A DNA stretch of 64,000 bases from Streptomyces hyaluromycini (lineage in GTDB: Bacteria > Actinomycetota > Actinomycetes > Streptomycetales > Streptomycetaceae): assembly GCF_002217755.1 (NCBI RefSeq), contig NZ_BCFL01000025.1, positions 55,356 to 119,355 of the forward strand. The letters run 5' to 3'. Position 1 is the first letter of the stretch. Every line of letters starts with the position of its first letter. The notes under the pieces are model-generated. The model was not told the origin of the DNA. It did no database searches and worked only from the letters and a program-made list of their open reading frames with translations. Shown here one piece after another: positions 9,950-19,800 of the stretch. A program made the position numbers and the translations under genes.

Positions 9950-12900
9950 CCCGGCAGCTGCTGCAGGTCGCCCCGGACCGGCCCGGTGCCTACCGCTCGA
10001 TCGGCGCGGCGCTGGCCGACGCCCGGGAGGGCGCGCTGATCACCGTGGCGCCCGGCCGTTACGAGGAGAGCCTGCACGTGACGAAGCCCGTGACGGTCGC
10101 CGCGCAGGACAGCGCGCAGCCGCCGCAGCTGCACGCGTCGGCGGGCAGCACGATCGTCCTGGACGCCGAGGCGGTGCAGTTGTCCCACCTGGTGCTGTCG
10201 GGGGCGGACCGGGAGGCGCCGGTGCTGGACGTGCGCCGCGGCCAGGCGGCCCTGGACGGCTGCCGGGTCTCCGGTCAGGCCTGGGCCGCGGTACTGGCCT
10301 GGCACGAGGGCGTACTGGCGTTGCGGGACTGCGAGTTGGCCAACGAGCGGGGCGCGGGGATCGTGGTGACCTCCGACCGGCCGAACGTGGTGGAGCGCAG
10401 CCGGGTGACCGGGGTGGGCTCGTCCGCCGTGGTGGTCGCCGAACGGGGCCGGCTGACGGTCCGTGACTGTGTGCTGGAGGGGGCGCGGGGCAACGGCGTG
10501 TGCGCCAACGGGCAGAGCTCGGTGACGGTGGAGACGACCCGGATCGCGGGCAGCGGGAAACCGGCCCTGGCCGTCGAGCAGCAGGCGCGGGCCGAGCTGC
10601 GCGAGGTGCAGATCTCCGGGAGCGCCACGCTGGACGCGTATCTGACCAGCACCGCGGAGACCGTGCTGACGGGGTGCCGGTTCACCGGCGCCGGCCAGCA
10701 GTCGGTGTACGTCGGCCCGGGCGCCGCCCCGGTGTTGCGGAACTGTGTGCTGGAGTCACCGGGCGAGGTGGGCGTGCAGGCCGTGTCCGGGGCCCGGGTG
10801 CGGCTGGAGGAGTGCGCGGTCAGCGGGGCCGGGGTGGGTGTCGCGGTGGACGCGGAGGCGAGCGCGGAGTGTGCGGGGCTGGCCGTCCACGACGCGGCGC
10901 AGGCGGCGCTGCGGGTGGCCGGGGAGGCGCGGGTCGAACGGCTGACGGTGAGCGGGGGCCGGGGCCACGGCGTGGTGGTGCGCGACGGGGGCCGGCTGGA
11001 GGTGCGGGACGCCGAGGTGGCGGCGGGCACCGGTGTGACGCTGACCGAGGGGGCGCGGGCGGAGCTGTCGGCAGTGCGGCTGCGGGCCGCCGGCGGTCCG
11101 GGTCTGTCGCTGGCGGACGCGTCCCGGGCCACCCTCAGCGGGTCGGCGGTGACCGGCTCGGCGGTGCTGATCGGTTCCGGCTCCCGGCTGACCGCGCACG
11201 ACAGCGAGTTCGGCGACTCCGACGCGGACGGCGTCCGCCTGCTCACCGCGGGCGAACTGGCCGCGACCGGCTGCCGGATCTCCGGCGCCCGCGGCCACGG
11301 TGTCCATGTGACGGCGGGCTGCCGGGCGGAGCTGACGGGCTGCACGGTACGGGACAACGGCGGCGACGGCGTGCGCTCGCGCAGCGACGAGCCGGTGGTG
11401 GTCACCGACTGCGACATCCGGGACAACGGCGGCCGGGCGGTGGCCGACCGGAGCGGCGCCCCGGACGCCGTGGCCGGAAAAGCCGACCGCGATGGACGCG
11501 ACGGACCCGGTGCCCGGCCGGCCGGGCTGTCCGGCGGGGAGCGCGAGGACGGTCGTACGGACCGGACCCGGATGGTGGGGCCGCTCGCCGAACTCGACGC
11601 GCTGGTCGGTCTGGAGAGCGTCAAGCGCGAGGTCACCGGGCTGATCAACCTCAACAAGATGGCCCAGCGGCGGCAGGAGATGGGGCTGCCGATGCCGCCG
11701 ATGAGCCGGCACCTGGTCTTCGCCGGTCCGCCCGGCACCGGCAAGACCACGGTGGCCCGGCTGTACGGGGCCGTGCTCGCGGAGCTGGGCATCCTGAGCG
11801 AGGGCCACATCGTAGAGGTGGCGCGGGCCGACCTGGTGGCCCAGATCATCGGTGGGACCGCCATCAAGACCACCGAGGTCTTCAACAAGGCCCTGGGCGG
11901 GGTGCTCTTCATCGACGAGGCGTACACCCTCACCAACCAGTCCCGCGGCACCGGCCCCGACTTCGGCCAGGAGGCCGTCGAGACGCTGATGAAGCTGATG
12001 GAGGACCACCGCGACGAGATCGTGGTCATCGTGGCCGGCTACTCGGCGCAGATGGACCAGTTCCTCGCCTCCAACCCGGGCATGGCGTCCCGGTTCGCCC
12101 GCTCCGTGGAGTTCCCCAACTACAGCCCCGACGAGCTGGTGACCATCGTGCGGGGCCTGTGCGGCAAGCACTACTACGAGCTGTCGGACGGCGCGCTGGC
12201 GGCGTTGGACCAGTACTTCGAGGCGGTGCCCAAGAGCGACACCTTCGGCAACGGGCGGGTGGCCCGGCAGATCTTCGAGGAGATGATCAGCCGTCAGGCG
12301 TCCCGGCTCGCCGTCGAAGCGCCGCTCGACGACAACGAGCTGAGCGTCCTGGCGGCCACCGACGTACCCGCCCTGCCGGCCCGGGGCGACGGGGCGGGCG
12401 GCAAGGACGGCGGCCGCCGGGAGACCCCCGCGGTGCGCCGGCTCGCCGCGGTCAGCGGGCAGCAGCCGGCCCGCGACGCCCTGCTGGCCCGACTGCGCCG
12501 GCTGGCCGTCGCGTCCGGCGCCGACAGGGAACTGCCGCGGGCGGCCGCTCTGGTGCTGGAGGGCGGGCCGGGATCCGGTCGCGCGGCACTGACCGCGCTG
12601 TACGGGCGCGGGCTCGCGGAGGCGGGACTGCTGCCCACCGGTGCGGTGGTACGGCTGCCGCTGTCGCAGGTGCCGGCCCGCTGGCCGGAGCAGCCCGCGG
12701 CCCGGCTGACCGCCGCGTTCGCGGAGGCCGAGGGCGGGGTGCTGCTGCTGGAGCTGGACCCCGGCTTCGAGCAGCGGCCGCCGGCGGAGCAGACGGCGGT
12801 CCTGGACGGGCTGCAGACGGTCGCGGTCCGGCCGGGTGGTCCGGTACCGGTGCTCAGCGGTTCGGCCGCCATGGGGCCGCTGCTGCGGGGCCGGGCCCCG

Positions 12901-13203
12901 CTGACGGCGGTGTTCGCCGAGTACGTGCGGATGGTGCCGTACACACCGGCGGAGCTGGTCGAGCTGGTGGCACGGCGGCTGCGGGTCCAGGGGTTCCGGC
13001 TCGCCGAGGACGGCGCCGCGGAACTGGCCGCCGAGTTCGGCCGGCGGCCGCCCGGCGGCGCGGTCTTCGGCGCGCACCGGCTGGCCGACCTGCTCGCGGC
13101 CCGTTGCGAGCGGCTGGAGATCGGTGCGCAGGAGCTGTACGGCGCGGGTGTGGTCGCCGCTCCGGCCCCCGAGGCGGAGGCGGAAGCGGTTCCGGCCGGG
13201 TGA
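9946..13203 (+). CDS. Beta-helix / EccA-like AAA+ ATPase fusion with second degenerate AAA domain
   Basis: 1085-aa cytosolic protein; its GTG start overlaps the previous stop (GTGA), so it is coupled to the T7SS operon. Residues about 1-520 are a right-handed parallel beta-helix with over twenty short repeats of the form 'D-C-x-[LIV]-x(4-6)-G-[VIA]-x-V'. Residues about 545-810 form a CbxX/CfxQ-type AAA+ domain like the C-terminal half of EccA, with Walker A GPPGTGKTT near 595, Walker B GVLFIDEAY near 651 and a following sensor region. Residues about 840-1065 resemble a second AAA module whose Walker A is GGPGSGRAA (Lys replaced by Arg) and whose Walker B is GVLLLELDP. In mycobacteria EccA carries a TPR domain instead of the beta-helix. 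By analogy it may recycle chaperones or unfold substrates, with the beta-helix as the docking part. It is probably the functional EccA of this locus. Confidence 0.88.
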   Translation: MTRQLLQVAPDRPGAYRSIGAALADAREGALITVAPGRYEESLHVTKPVTVAAQDSAQPPQLHASAGSTIVLDAEAVQLSHLVLSGADREAPVLDVRRGQAALDGCRVSGQAWAAVLAWHEGVLALRDCELANERGAGIVVTSDRPNVVERSRVTGVGSSAVVVAERGRLTVRDCVLEGARGNGVCANGQSSVTVETTRIAGSGKPALAVEQQARAELREVQISGSATLDAYLTSTAETVLTGCRFTGAGQQSVYVGPGAAPVLRNCVLESPGEVGVQAVSGARVRLEECAVSGAGVGVAVDAEASAECAGLAVHDAAQAALRVAGEARVERLTVSGGRGHGVVVRDGGRLEVRDAEVAAGTGVTLTEGARAELSAVRLRAAGGPGLSLADASRATLSGSAVTGSAVLIGSGSRLTAHDSEFGDSDADGVRLLTAGELAATGCRISGARGHGVHVTAGCRAELTGCTVRDNGGDGVRSRSDEPVVVTDCDIRDNGGRAVADRSGAPDAVAGKADRDGRDGPGARPAGLSGGEREDGRTDRTRMVGPLAELDALVGLESVKREVTGLINLNKMAQRRQEMGLPMPPMSRHLVFAGPPGTGKTTVARLYGAVLAELGILSEGHIVEVARADLVAQIIGGTAIKTTEVFNKALGGVLFIDEAYTLTNQSRGTGPDFGQEAVETLMKLMEDHRDEIVVIVAGYSAQMDQFLASNPGMASRFARSVEFPNYSPDELVTIVRGLCGKHYYELSDGALAALDQYFEAVPKSDTFGNGRVARQIFEEMISRQASRLAVEAPLDDNELSVLAATDVPALPARGDGAGGKDGGRRETPAVRRLAAVSGQQPARDALLARLRRLAVASGADRELPRAAALVLEGGPGSGRAALTALYGRGLAEAGLLPTGAVVRLPLSQVPARWPEQPAARLTAAFAEAEGGVLLLELDPGFEQRPPAEQTAVLDGLQTVAVRPGGPVPVLSGSAAMGPLLRGRAPLTAVFAEYVRMVPYTPAELVELVARRLRVQGFRLAEDGAAELAAEFGRRPPGGAVFGAHRLADLLAARCERLEIGAQELYGAGVVAAPAPEAEAEAVPAG

Positions 13204-13209
13204 ACGGGA

Positions 13210-13244
13210 ACGGTCCCCCGCCGCGGAGTGCAGCGGGGGACCGT
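13210..13244. terminator. Bidirectional terminator between convergent halves of the T7SS locus
   Basis: Perfect 12-bp inverted repeat (ACGGTCCCCCGC / GCGGGGGACCGT) with an 11-nt loop, 6 bp after the AAA+ fusion stop and 25 bp before the convergent lectin gene stop. Palindromic, so able to end transcription from both sides. Confidence 0.85.
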
Positions 13245-13269
13245 CTTCGTCCTACGGGTGCCTCGGCTC

Positions 13270-14670
13270 TCAGTGCACGGTGCCGGACGCCCAGACGACG
13301 GTGCCGGACGAGGTCAGGACCGTCACGTTGCCGTCGGCCTGGAGGACCAGTTCGGCGCCGTTGTTCCCGGCGGTGCCCGCGGTCCACAGGGTCTGGTCGG
13401 CGGAGCCGTAGACGACGAAGTTGCCGTCGGCCTGGAACACCGCCCGGTTGCCCGCGCCCGAGGTTCCGGCGGACCACAGGACCGTGCCGTTCGTGTCGGT
13501 GATGACCAGATTGCCGGTCGACGTCATGGCGAGGCGCACGTGGTCCGTGGACACGGACTGCCCCGCGCCGAGCACGGTGGTGGCGTTGACCACCCGGGTA
13601 CCCCACTGGTGCGGGGCGGCGGCGACGCTCGGACGGGCACTGGCCTTGGGCTTCTCGGTGGCCTTCGGCTTCTCGGCCGTGGGCTTCTCGGCCGTGGGCT
13701 CCTCGACCGTCCGCTTCTCGACTGTCTGCTTCTGAGCGGTCGTTGTCCGGTGGACCTGCTGCTTCTCGGCGGTCGCGCGCGGGGTGACCGCCCGTTCGGT
13801 GACCGCCGACGGCCGGTCGGCGACTGTCCGCGGCGGGCTCGTGGCCTTGTCGTCCGTGCCCGGGGTCCGGTCGTCCGACTCGTCCAGGAGCGCGTCCGCC
13901 CACGGCACGCGCGGCGTTCGGCTCTCGCTGGGTGAGGTGCGGGGTGCGGTGTGCTGGTGCGCGGCGGTCTTCGGGGTGCCGTCCCCGCTCGGCGACGCGT
14001 GCGGCGTCCGGCTGCCGCTCGGGGAGGGTGTCGGCGTCGGCGCCGGTGTGCCGCCCGCGCCGAGGTCGTCGTCCGTCGCCGTACCGCTCTGGGCCGGGTT
14101 CCGCGTGCCCTGCTGCGGGGTGGCGTACGGGACCGGGCTGCTGTCGCCGTCGCTGGAGAGGTCGCCGCTGCCGGAGGTGGCCACCGGCGCCACGCGGTCG
14201 AGCCCTTCCACGTCGGTGGTCTGCTTCTCGCCCTTGTGCGCCAGCGGCACGGAGACCAGGACCGCGCCCGCCACCGCGGCCGCGGCGACCAGCGGCCAGG
14301 GGCCGGACTTCGGCCGGGCGCCGCGTGTGACCGGACCCGGCTGGTCGCCGCCGGGGTCGGGGCGGAAGCCGCGCGCCGTCGCGCCCGTGCGGCGCAGGCG
14401 GGTGACGACGTCCGGGCGGGTCTCGGCGGGCGCCGGTACGACGGGGGCCGTCGGCTCCTCGGCGACGGCGGTGACCGCCGCCCGGGCCGCGACGCCGGCC
14501 GCGACGGCCTGGGCGTGCGCGAGCGCGGCCGAGGCGGCCGTGCCGTCCGGGTCGCCGTCGTGCATGGGCATGGCGGCGGCGCGGCGTATCCGCCTGGCCC
14601 TCGGCGGATCGCCGAGAGCCGTGCGATCCGTGCCGGGCGGCCGGGCGCCCGGCTGGTGCGTGGGGGTCAT
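13270..14670 (-). CDS. Membrane-anchored bulb-type (mannose-binding) lectin protein
   Basis: 466-aa predicted single-pass membrane protein. The first ~120 residues are Arg/Ala-rich and cytoplasmic-like. One transmembrane helix lies at about 125-145 (PLVAAAAVAGAVLVSVPL). A Ser/Thr/Lys/Glu-rich extracellular stalk includes alternating KPTAEKP-type repeats. The last ~110 residues form a B-lectin domain with the repeating pattern 'L-x-[ML]-x-x-x-G-[NV]-[LF]-V-[IV]-x' and W-[SAT]-[AS]-G-T turns. Such domains bind mannose-type glycans. The ATG at 14670 follows a GAGGAG box. It is the last gene of the - strand half, 44 bp after the 14714 gene. It could tether glycans or cells at the secretion site; that role is inference. 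Confidence 0.85.
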   Translation of the reverse strand: MTPTHQPGARPPGTDRTALGDPPRARRIRRAAAMPMHDGDPDGTAASAALAHAQAVAAGVAARAAVTAVAEEPTAPVVPAPAETRPDVVTRLRRTGATARGFRPDPGGDQPGPVTRGARPKSGPWPLVAAAAVAGAVLVSVPLAHKGEKQTTDVEGLDRVAPVATSGSGDLSSDGDSSPVPYATPQQGTRNPAQSGTATDDDLGAGGTPAPTPTPSPSGSRTPHASPSGDGTPKTAAHQHTAPRTSPSESRTPRVPWADALLDESDDRTPGTDDKATSPPRTVADRPSAVTERAVTPRATAEKQQVHRTTTAQKQTVEKRTVEEPTAEKPTAEKPKATEKPKASARPSVAAAPHQWGTRVVNATTVLGAGQSVSTDHVRLAMTSTGNLVITDTNGTVLWSAGTSGAGNRAVFQADGNFVVYGSADQTLWTAGTAGNNGAELVLQADGNVTVLTSSGTVVWASGTVH

Positions 14671-14713
14671 CCGTTCTCCTCGTGGTCTTCTGGTGGTGGC
14701 CGGCGCCCGGACT

Positions 14714-16618
14714 TCACCCCGGTGAACCGGAGATCTCCCCGTGCGCGCCGGGCTGTTGTCCCGGCGGGGGCGGGGGCGTCGCGGCCGGCGGTGTGAAGGT
14801 GACGGTGACGGCGGGGGGCCTCGGCACGGGCTCGGCGACGAGCCGCAACGCCCCGCCTGCGGCCCCTCCCGGAGCGCGCTTCCGCTCCTGCTCCGGCTCG
14901 CGCTCCTGCTCCGGCTCGTGCCGCTGGTCCGGCTCGTGCCGCTGGTCCGGCTCGTGCCGCTGGTCCGGCTCGTGCTTCTGGTCCGGCTCGTGCTTCTGGT
15001 CCGGCTCGTGCTTCTGGTCCGGCTCGCGCTTCTGGCCCGGCTCGTGCCGCTGTGCGGTGCCGGATCCGGTCCCGGGCTCCGGCTGCTGTCCCGCTGCGGC
15101 GGACACCGCCGGTTCGGGCCGTACGTTCTCGGCGGGCTCCTCGGCCGGCTCCGCCTGGAGCGCGAAGTCCGGCCGCACCACCGGCCCGGGTACTACGGCG
15201 GGCTCCGCGGCGGCGGACGTCCCCGCCGCGCCCTGCCAGCCGCGCGGTGCCACGGCCAGGCCGTGGACGACGGCCAGCCGGCGCACCGCGCGCAGGTCGT
15301 CGTCCGAGCCGTCGCCCTGCAGCTGGACGAGGGTGCGTTCGCGCACGTCGTCCTGGAGGGCGGTGAAGAGGCGGTCGAGGGGTTCCCAGACCGAGTCGTC
15401 GAGCGGCTCGCCCGGCACGCCGACGTCCACCGTCATGAGTTCGGGCAGGACGGGGCGGGCGGCGATGTCCTCCGGTACCGCAAGGCCGTTCGGGCCGATC
15501 CAGAGCCCCGCCCTGGTGACCACGACCTCCCACTTGCGGTCGAGCATCATGGCTCCGGGTTCGAGTCCCGGGCGCAGTCCGCTGACGGGCGGCCGCCAGG
15601 TGCCCAGGCGCGGCGCGGGCGCGGCACCGCCGTCCGAGGGCACACAGGTGACGGTCTCCACGTAGGGCCGCCAGGAGGGCTCGCCGGTCTCGTCGGTGAG
15701 CACCACGCGCGGTGTGCCGGCCCGGCCGCGGTCGTCGGCGCGTTCCAGGTCGTCCAGCAGCAGCGGCAGTCCGCTGAGCACCTGGACGGGGATGCCGAGC
15801 AGGTCCGCGACGTGCCGGCCGACCGGGAGCAGGTCGGCGCCGCCGCCGGGGACGAGCCGTACGGTGCCGCGCACCTGGGCGGGGAGCGCGGCGATCACCT
15901 CGGCGAGGGCGTCGGCGGGCACGGTCGCGGTCCGGGAGGAGCCGACGACGAGCAGCGGACCGGCCGCGTCGGGCGGCACCGCGTACCGCAGCGCGGAGGC
16001 GCCCTCCGGCGGGGTTCCGGTGGGCAGGACGAGCAGTCCCGCGGGGATCTGCTCCACCACGCAGCCGCCGACGACCGCCGGGGCGGTGCGCTCCACCGCG
16101 GCCTGCCACTGCGGTTCCGGCAGCCGGGTGCCGACGCGGCGGGGCACCAGTCCGGAGGAGAAGTTCCACCAGCCGCCCGGGATGTCGGGCAGGTCGGGTG
16201 CGAAGAGGGTGCCGCCGGGGGCCACGACGACGAGGCCGCGGGGCGCGAGGACCTCGAACGGCCCCGCCTCGCTGAACGCGCGTGCGGCGGCGGGCCGGTC
16301 GGGGCGGTCGGCGGCGGCGCCGGACATCACCAGCCGGAGCACGCGCGCACCGGCCGCGTGGGCCTCGGCGAGCGCCGGGGCCAGCCGGGCGCGGAGCGTC
16401 TCGGGCGCCTCGAAGCCGGCGCCCACCAGTACGGTCACGTGGTCCGTGGGGCGCCCCTGCCGCAACTCGGCGGCCACGCCCACGAGATGGTCGGGCGACT
16501 GGCCCGCCGCGTGCACGGCGAGGACGCCGTCCGCACCGGTGATCTCCAGGGCCGCCTCGTCGCCGTGCCGGTCCGCACGGCGCCTGCCCGTACCCCGCCG
16601 GGCGGACCGCCCGCTCAT
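14714..16618 (-). CDS. T7SS-locus protein, paralogue of the N-domain of the 6866-9949 protein
   Basis: 634-aa protein of unknown function with no signal peptide or transmembrane segment. Residues about 20-480 share order and motifs with the N-domain of the protein at 6866-9949. These are GGTLFAPD followed by a Trp-rich turn, R-x-P-E-P-x-W, a W-R-P-Y-V block, and VVVTRAGLWIGP followed by an L-D-R-L-F-T-A-L amphipathic helix. The C-terminal ~150 residues are charged and carry a 6-residue (KHEPDQ-like) tandem repeat. It lies downstream of the giant toxin-like gene on the same strand, so it could act with it. ATG 16618 was chosen for its GGAG box at 6 nt; ATG 16648 (10 codons longer) is an alternative. 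Confidence 0.78.
   Translation of the reverse strand: MSGRSARRGTGRRRADRHGDEAALEITGADGVLAVHAAGQSPDHLVGVAAELRQGRPTDHVTVLVGAGFEAPETLRARLAPALAEAHAAGARVLRLVMSGAAADRPDRPAAARAFSEAGPFEVLAPRGLVVVAPGGTLFAPDLPDIPGGWWNFSSGLVPRRVGTRLPEPQWQAAVERTAPAVVGGCVVEQIPAGLLVLPTGTPPEGASALRYAVPPDAAGPLLVVGSSRTATVPADALAEVIAALPAQVRGTVRLVPGGGADLLPVGRHVADLLGIPVQVLSGLPLLLDDLERADDRGRAGTPRVVLTDETGEPSWRPYVETVTCVPSDGGAAPAPRLGTWRPPVSGLRPGLEPGAMMLDRKWEVVVTRAGLWIGPNGLAVPEDIAARPVLPELMTVDVGVPGEPLDDSVWEPLDRLFTALQDDVRERTLVQLQGDGSDDDLRAVRRLAVVHGLAVAPRGWQGAAGTSAAAEPAVVPGPVVRPDFALQAEPAEEPAENVRPEPAVSAAAGQQPEPGTGSGTAQRHEPGQKREPDQKHEPDQKHEPDQKHEPDQRHEPDQRHEPDQRHEPEQEREPEQERKRAPGGAAGGALRLVAEPVPRPPAVTVTFTPPAATPPPPPGQQPGAHGEISGSPG
14880..15052 (-). 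repeat. 18-bp tandem repeat array encoding (D/E)Q(K/R)(H/E)EP
   Basis: Roughly nine in-frame 18-bp units, some identical (gtccggctcgtgcttctg and its gtgccgctg variant), encode hexapeptides such as DQKHEP. Unit variation is clustered, indicating local expansion. The product is a charged, disordered C-terminal tract. Confidence 0.85.
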
Positions 16619-16868
16619 CGTCGGCTCCGGGTTACAGGAGCCACCCATGTCACCGTCACCCTTCGGACGATAATCGAGCGGAGCCCCGTCACGGCGGTCC
16701 CGGGCAGCACCCGCGCCCGGCCTTCGCCGGCCTCAAGTACCGCCTGGATCAGGGGTTTTGCCGTTCGCCAGGCCGCGCCGGGGCGTTGGCGTGCCGGCCC
16801 CAAGTCGAGCCCTACGGGCAGCATCGCGGGTACGAACGGACGGGCCGCGGACCCGCCCACGGCAGTCG
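16619..16868. other. Intergenic region between the giant gene and the 14714 gene
   Basis: About 250 bp with no convincing reading frame. A small hairpin (5-bp stem CCGGC/GCCGG, 16717-16730) is the only structure seen. An alternative start for the downstream gene lies at 16648. A promoter for the last two - strand genes may lie here but cannot be named. Confidence 0.4.
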
Positions 16869-19800
16869 TCACCCGTCCAGCACGCCGGCGGCCAGGCGTT
16901 CGGCCAGGGCATCCTCACGAAGGGTCCAGTCGGCCGGGGGCAGGCCGGCGAGGGCGGCGCGCAGCCGCTCCTCGGTGATCTCGGGTCCCCGGTCGCCGGC
17001 GATGCGCTGTACGTGCCCCAGCAGCACCGTCCGGTCGGGCATGCCGCCGTGCGGCTGTGCGATGGGGGCGAGTACCGCGGCGATACGGCGCGCGACCTCG
17101 TCGCCCACCTCGTGGTCGGGGCGGTGCCGCCAGTCCTCGCCCAGCGCGCCGCGGACCGCACCCACCAGCGTGTCGTCCGGCAAGGCCGTGTCCCACCGCA
17201 GGTCCCGCAGCCGGTCGTGGACCAGGTGCAGGAGCAGTGGCGGCACTTCGGCCCCGGGCTCGGCCGGTGCCCGCGAGGTGGCTTCGAGAGCCGCGTGGAC
17301 GGCGCGCAGCCGGTCGAGGAGCTCTCGGTGGCGGTCCTGCCCGGGCTGCCTCTCCTCGGCCGCCGTGAACAGGCGGAGGGCGCGCCGCTGACGCGCCAGC
17401 ACGGTCTCGGTGTCGTTCCCGATCAGGATCTCTGCGGCGCCCTCGTCCCGGTGGTACGCCGCCGTGGCGTCCCCCACCGCCGTGCCGCGGTCCTTGACCA
17501 GGGCCTCCGCGAGCGCGTCGAACCGCTCCGCGAGGTCCGGCGCCACGGCGCCCTCGGCGCCCTCCGTGCGAACACCGAGGGCGCCCGAAGCGGGCTCGGC
17601 CGGCGGCCGGTGGGGCTCCGCCTCGTCCGGCCGCGTCTCCTGCGCGCGCGAGGAGGGCCCGGCCGACGCGGGATCCCGCTCGGAGTCCGCGGTAGGAGCG
17701 GTGGCGGGCGCACCTCCGGCCGTACCGTGCCACTGCTGGCTCCGGGCCTGTGCGGGTGCCTGTGCCGGTGCCCGTGTCAGGGTCGCCCACCGGGAGTACT
17801 CCGAGAGCCACTCGAACGGCTGCTGACCCGGGGTGAACTGCATCATGTCCCTGACGTCCTGGGGCAGTTGGACCGACACCCAGCCCTGGTTGCCGCCCTC
17901 CCAGGAGTCGAGCGTGACCGTCCTGACCTGAGTCCTCAGGTCCTCCCGGGAGCCCAGGAACTGGAAGACACTTCGCCACACCAGGTCCTTGTCCGGGTGC
18001 GACGACTTCTGGAGGGCCTCGTTCAACCCGGTGACGTGCAGATCGCCGTTCCGGTTGTACAGGCCCCGCACCGCGGAGTGCGCGAGGTTCTTCGCGAGAT
18101 CCAGCGTGCGGTCCCTCGACCACTGCTCGGCGCCGCCTCCGGGCGGCGGTGCTGTCCGCCAGGTGTTCTCGGAATGCACCGTGATGTGCGCGACGGAGGG
18201 AGGCAGGGTGCGGGCGTACCCCAGATCACCGAACAGGCCGCTGAAACTGCTGGGCCCCGTCCTGAACATGACGGAGTGACGGTGCAGGTTCATGTCGATC
18301 TGGCGGGCGTTGATGGCCGGCAGGTAAGGCTGGTAGAGCTGCCCCTGGGTCAGGGTGTAGTTGCGCTCGTACATGTCCTCGATCATGGTCAGGACCGGGT
18401 GGCCGGCCGGTGCGAGGACGACTCCGTTCGCCATGTTGACCTGACCGCTCTGCGGATTTCTCTCGGCGTAGATCGCGTAGGTCTCCCGACGGTTCTCCTG
18501 GCCGATGCCGCGCAGGTCCGCCAGGCTGTCGATCACCTGGTCGCCGTCGTTGTAGAGGCCGCCGAACTCCTTGACGACCGCCACCCGCAGCAGGTCGCTC
18601 GCGGCGGCCCAGCCCGGCCCGGTCCTCTTCGCCAGCTCGGTCCGGAAGGCGTCGTTGAGCCGCATCGGGCGGTTCGCGTTGAACACCTCGTCGACGTTGA
18701 CCAGGTGAACGCCGGAGTCCGCCGCCCACCGGACGAGGTCCCGGACCCTGGCGGCCCGTGTGCCGGCGGGCGCGCCCTGCCCCGCTCCTGCCAGGGCGTC
18801 CCGGATCTCCGCACGCGGTACGTCGGTCCACAGCACGAAGGTCGCCTCGTTGCCGAAGCGGCGTGCGCCGCCGTAGAACCGCTCCCAGAACTGCGGGGCG
18901 TCGGCCGGGTTGAGCGGACCGCCCAGCCAGATGGCGTGGACCAGCCGGGGCATCTCCAGCGTGTCGGAGGCCAGCAGCTCACGGTGCCGGGAGGAGGGAC
19001 CGAAGTGCCACTCCCGGCCGGCCAGCCGGCGGGAGTAGCTGAACTGTCCCTGTGCCACGCCCCATCCGACCGGGTCCATGTCCCGGCCCGGTGTCTGCGC
19101 CCGCAGGTCCGCCCGCCGCAGGAACTCCACCTTCTCGTCGGCGGACAGCCGCGAGTAGTCGTACGGCATGCCGCGCGGGTTCCTCAGTACAGCCGGGACG
19201 GCGGGCGCCTGGCGCAGACCGAACAGGTCGGGCCCCAGGGCTCCGTGCTGCTGGAACGGGCCCACCGCGGGCATGACCGCCGCCTGGCGCAGATCGGCGA
19301 CCAGTTCGCCGGCGTTCCGGTACCCCGCCACGCCTCCGTCACGCCGGGAGGGACCGGCCACCGGTCCGGGGGTCCCGCCGCGGGCCGCCGCGCGATGGCC
19401 CGAGGCGCCGTACGGGGTGGACGGCCCGGACCTGCGCTGCGACCCGCCCTCGTCGTTCCCCCGCAAGGCGGGCGAGCCTGCCCGCAGTTCGACACTCTCG
19501 CCGCGGTTGGCGATGGTGCGGGCGATCCGCTCGCCGATGTGACGCGCGGGCTGGTATCGCAGTTGGGCGGGCGTGAACGTGTTGCGGTACTGGAGCACGG
19601 TGTCGAGGTCGGTGGCTCCGCCGGGCCACTTCAGCCTCCTCAGCTCGGCGTTGGTCGCGTCGAGAAGCAGCTGGTCCGGGTCCAGGGTGTGCGGCTCAAG
19701 GGCCTGGGCCTGCGCGGAGTTCGTGCGCCGCGTTCCGAGAAGGTCCCCCGCGTCCCGTGACAGCCTTCGGGCCGCGCCTTCCGGATCGGCCGCGTCGCGG

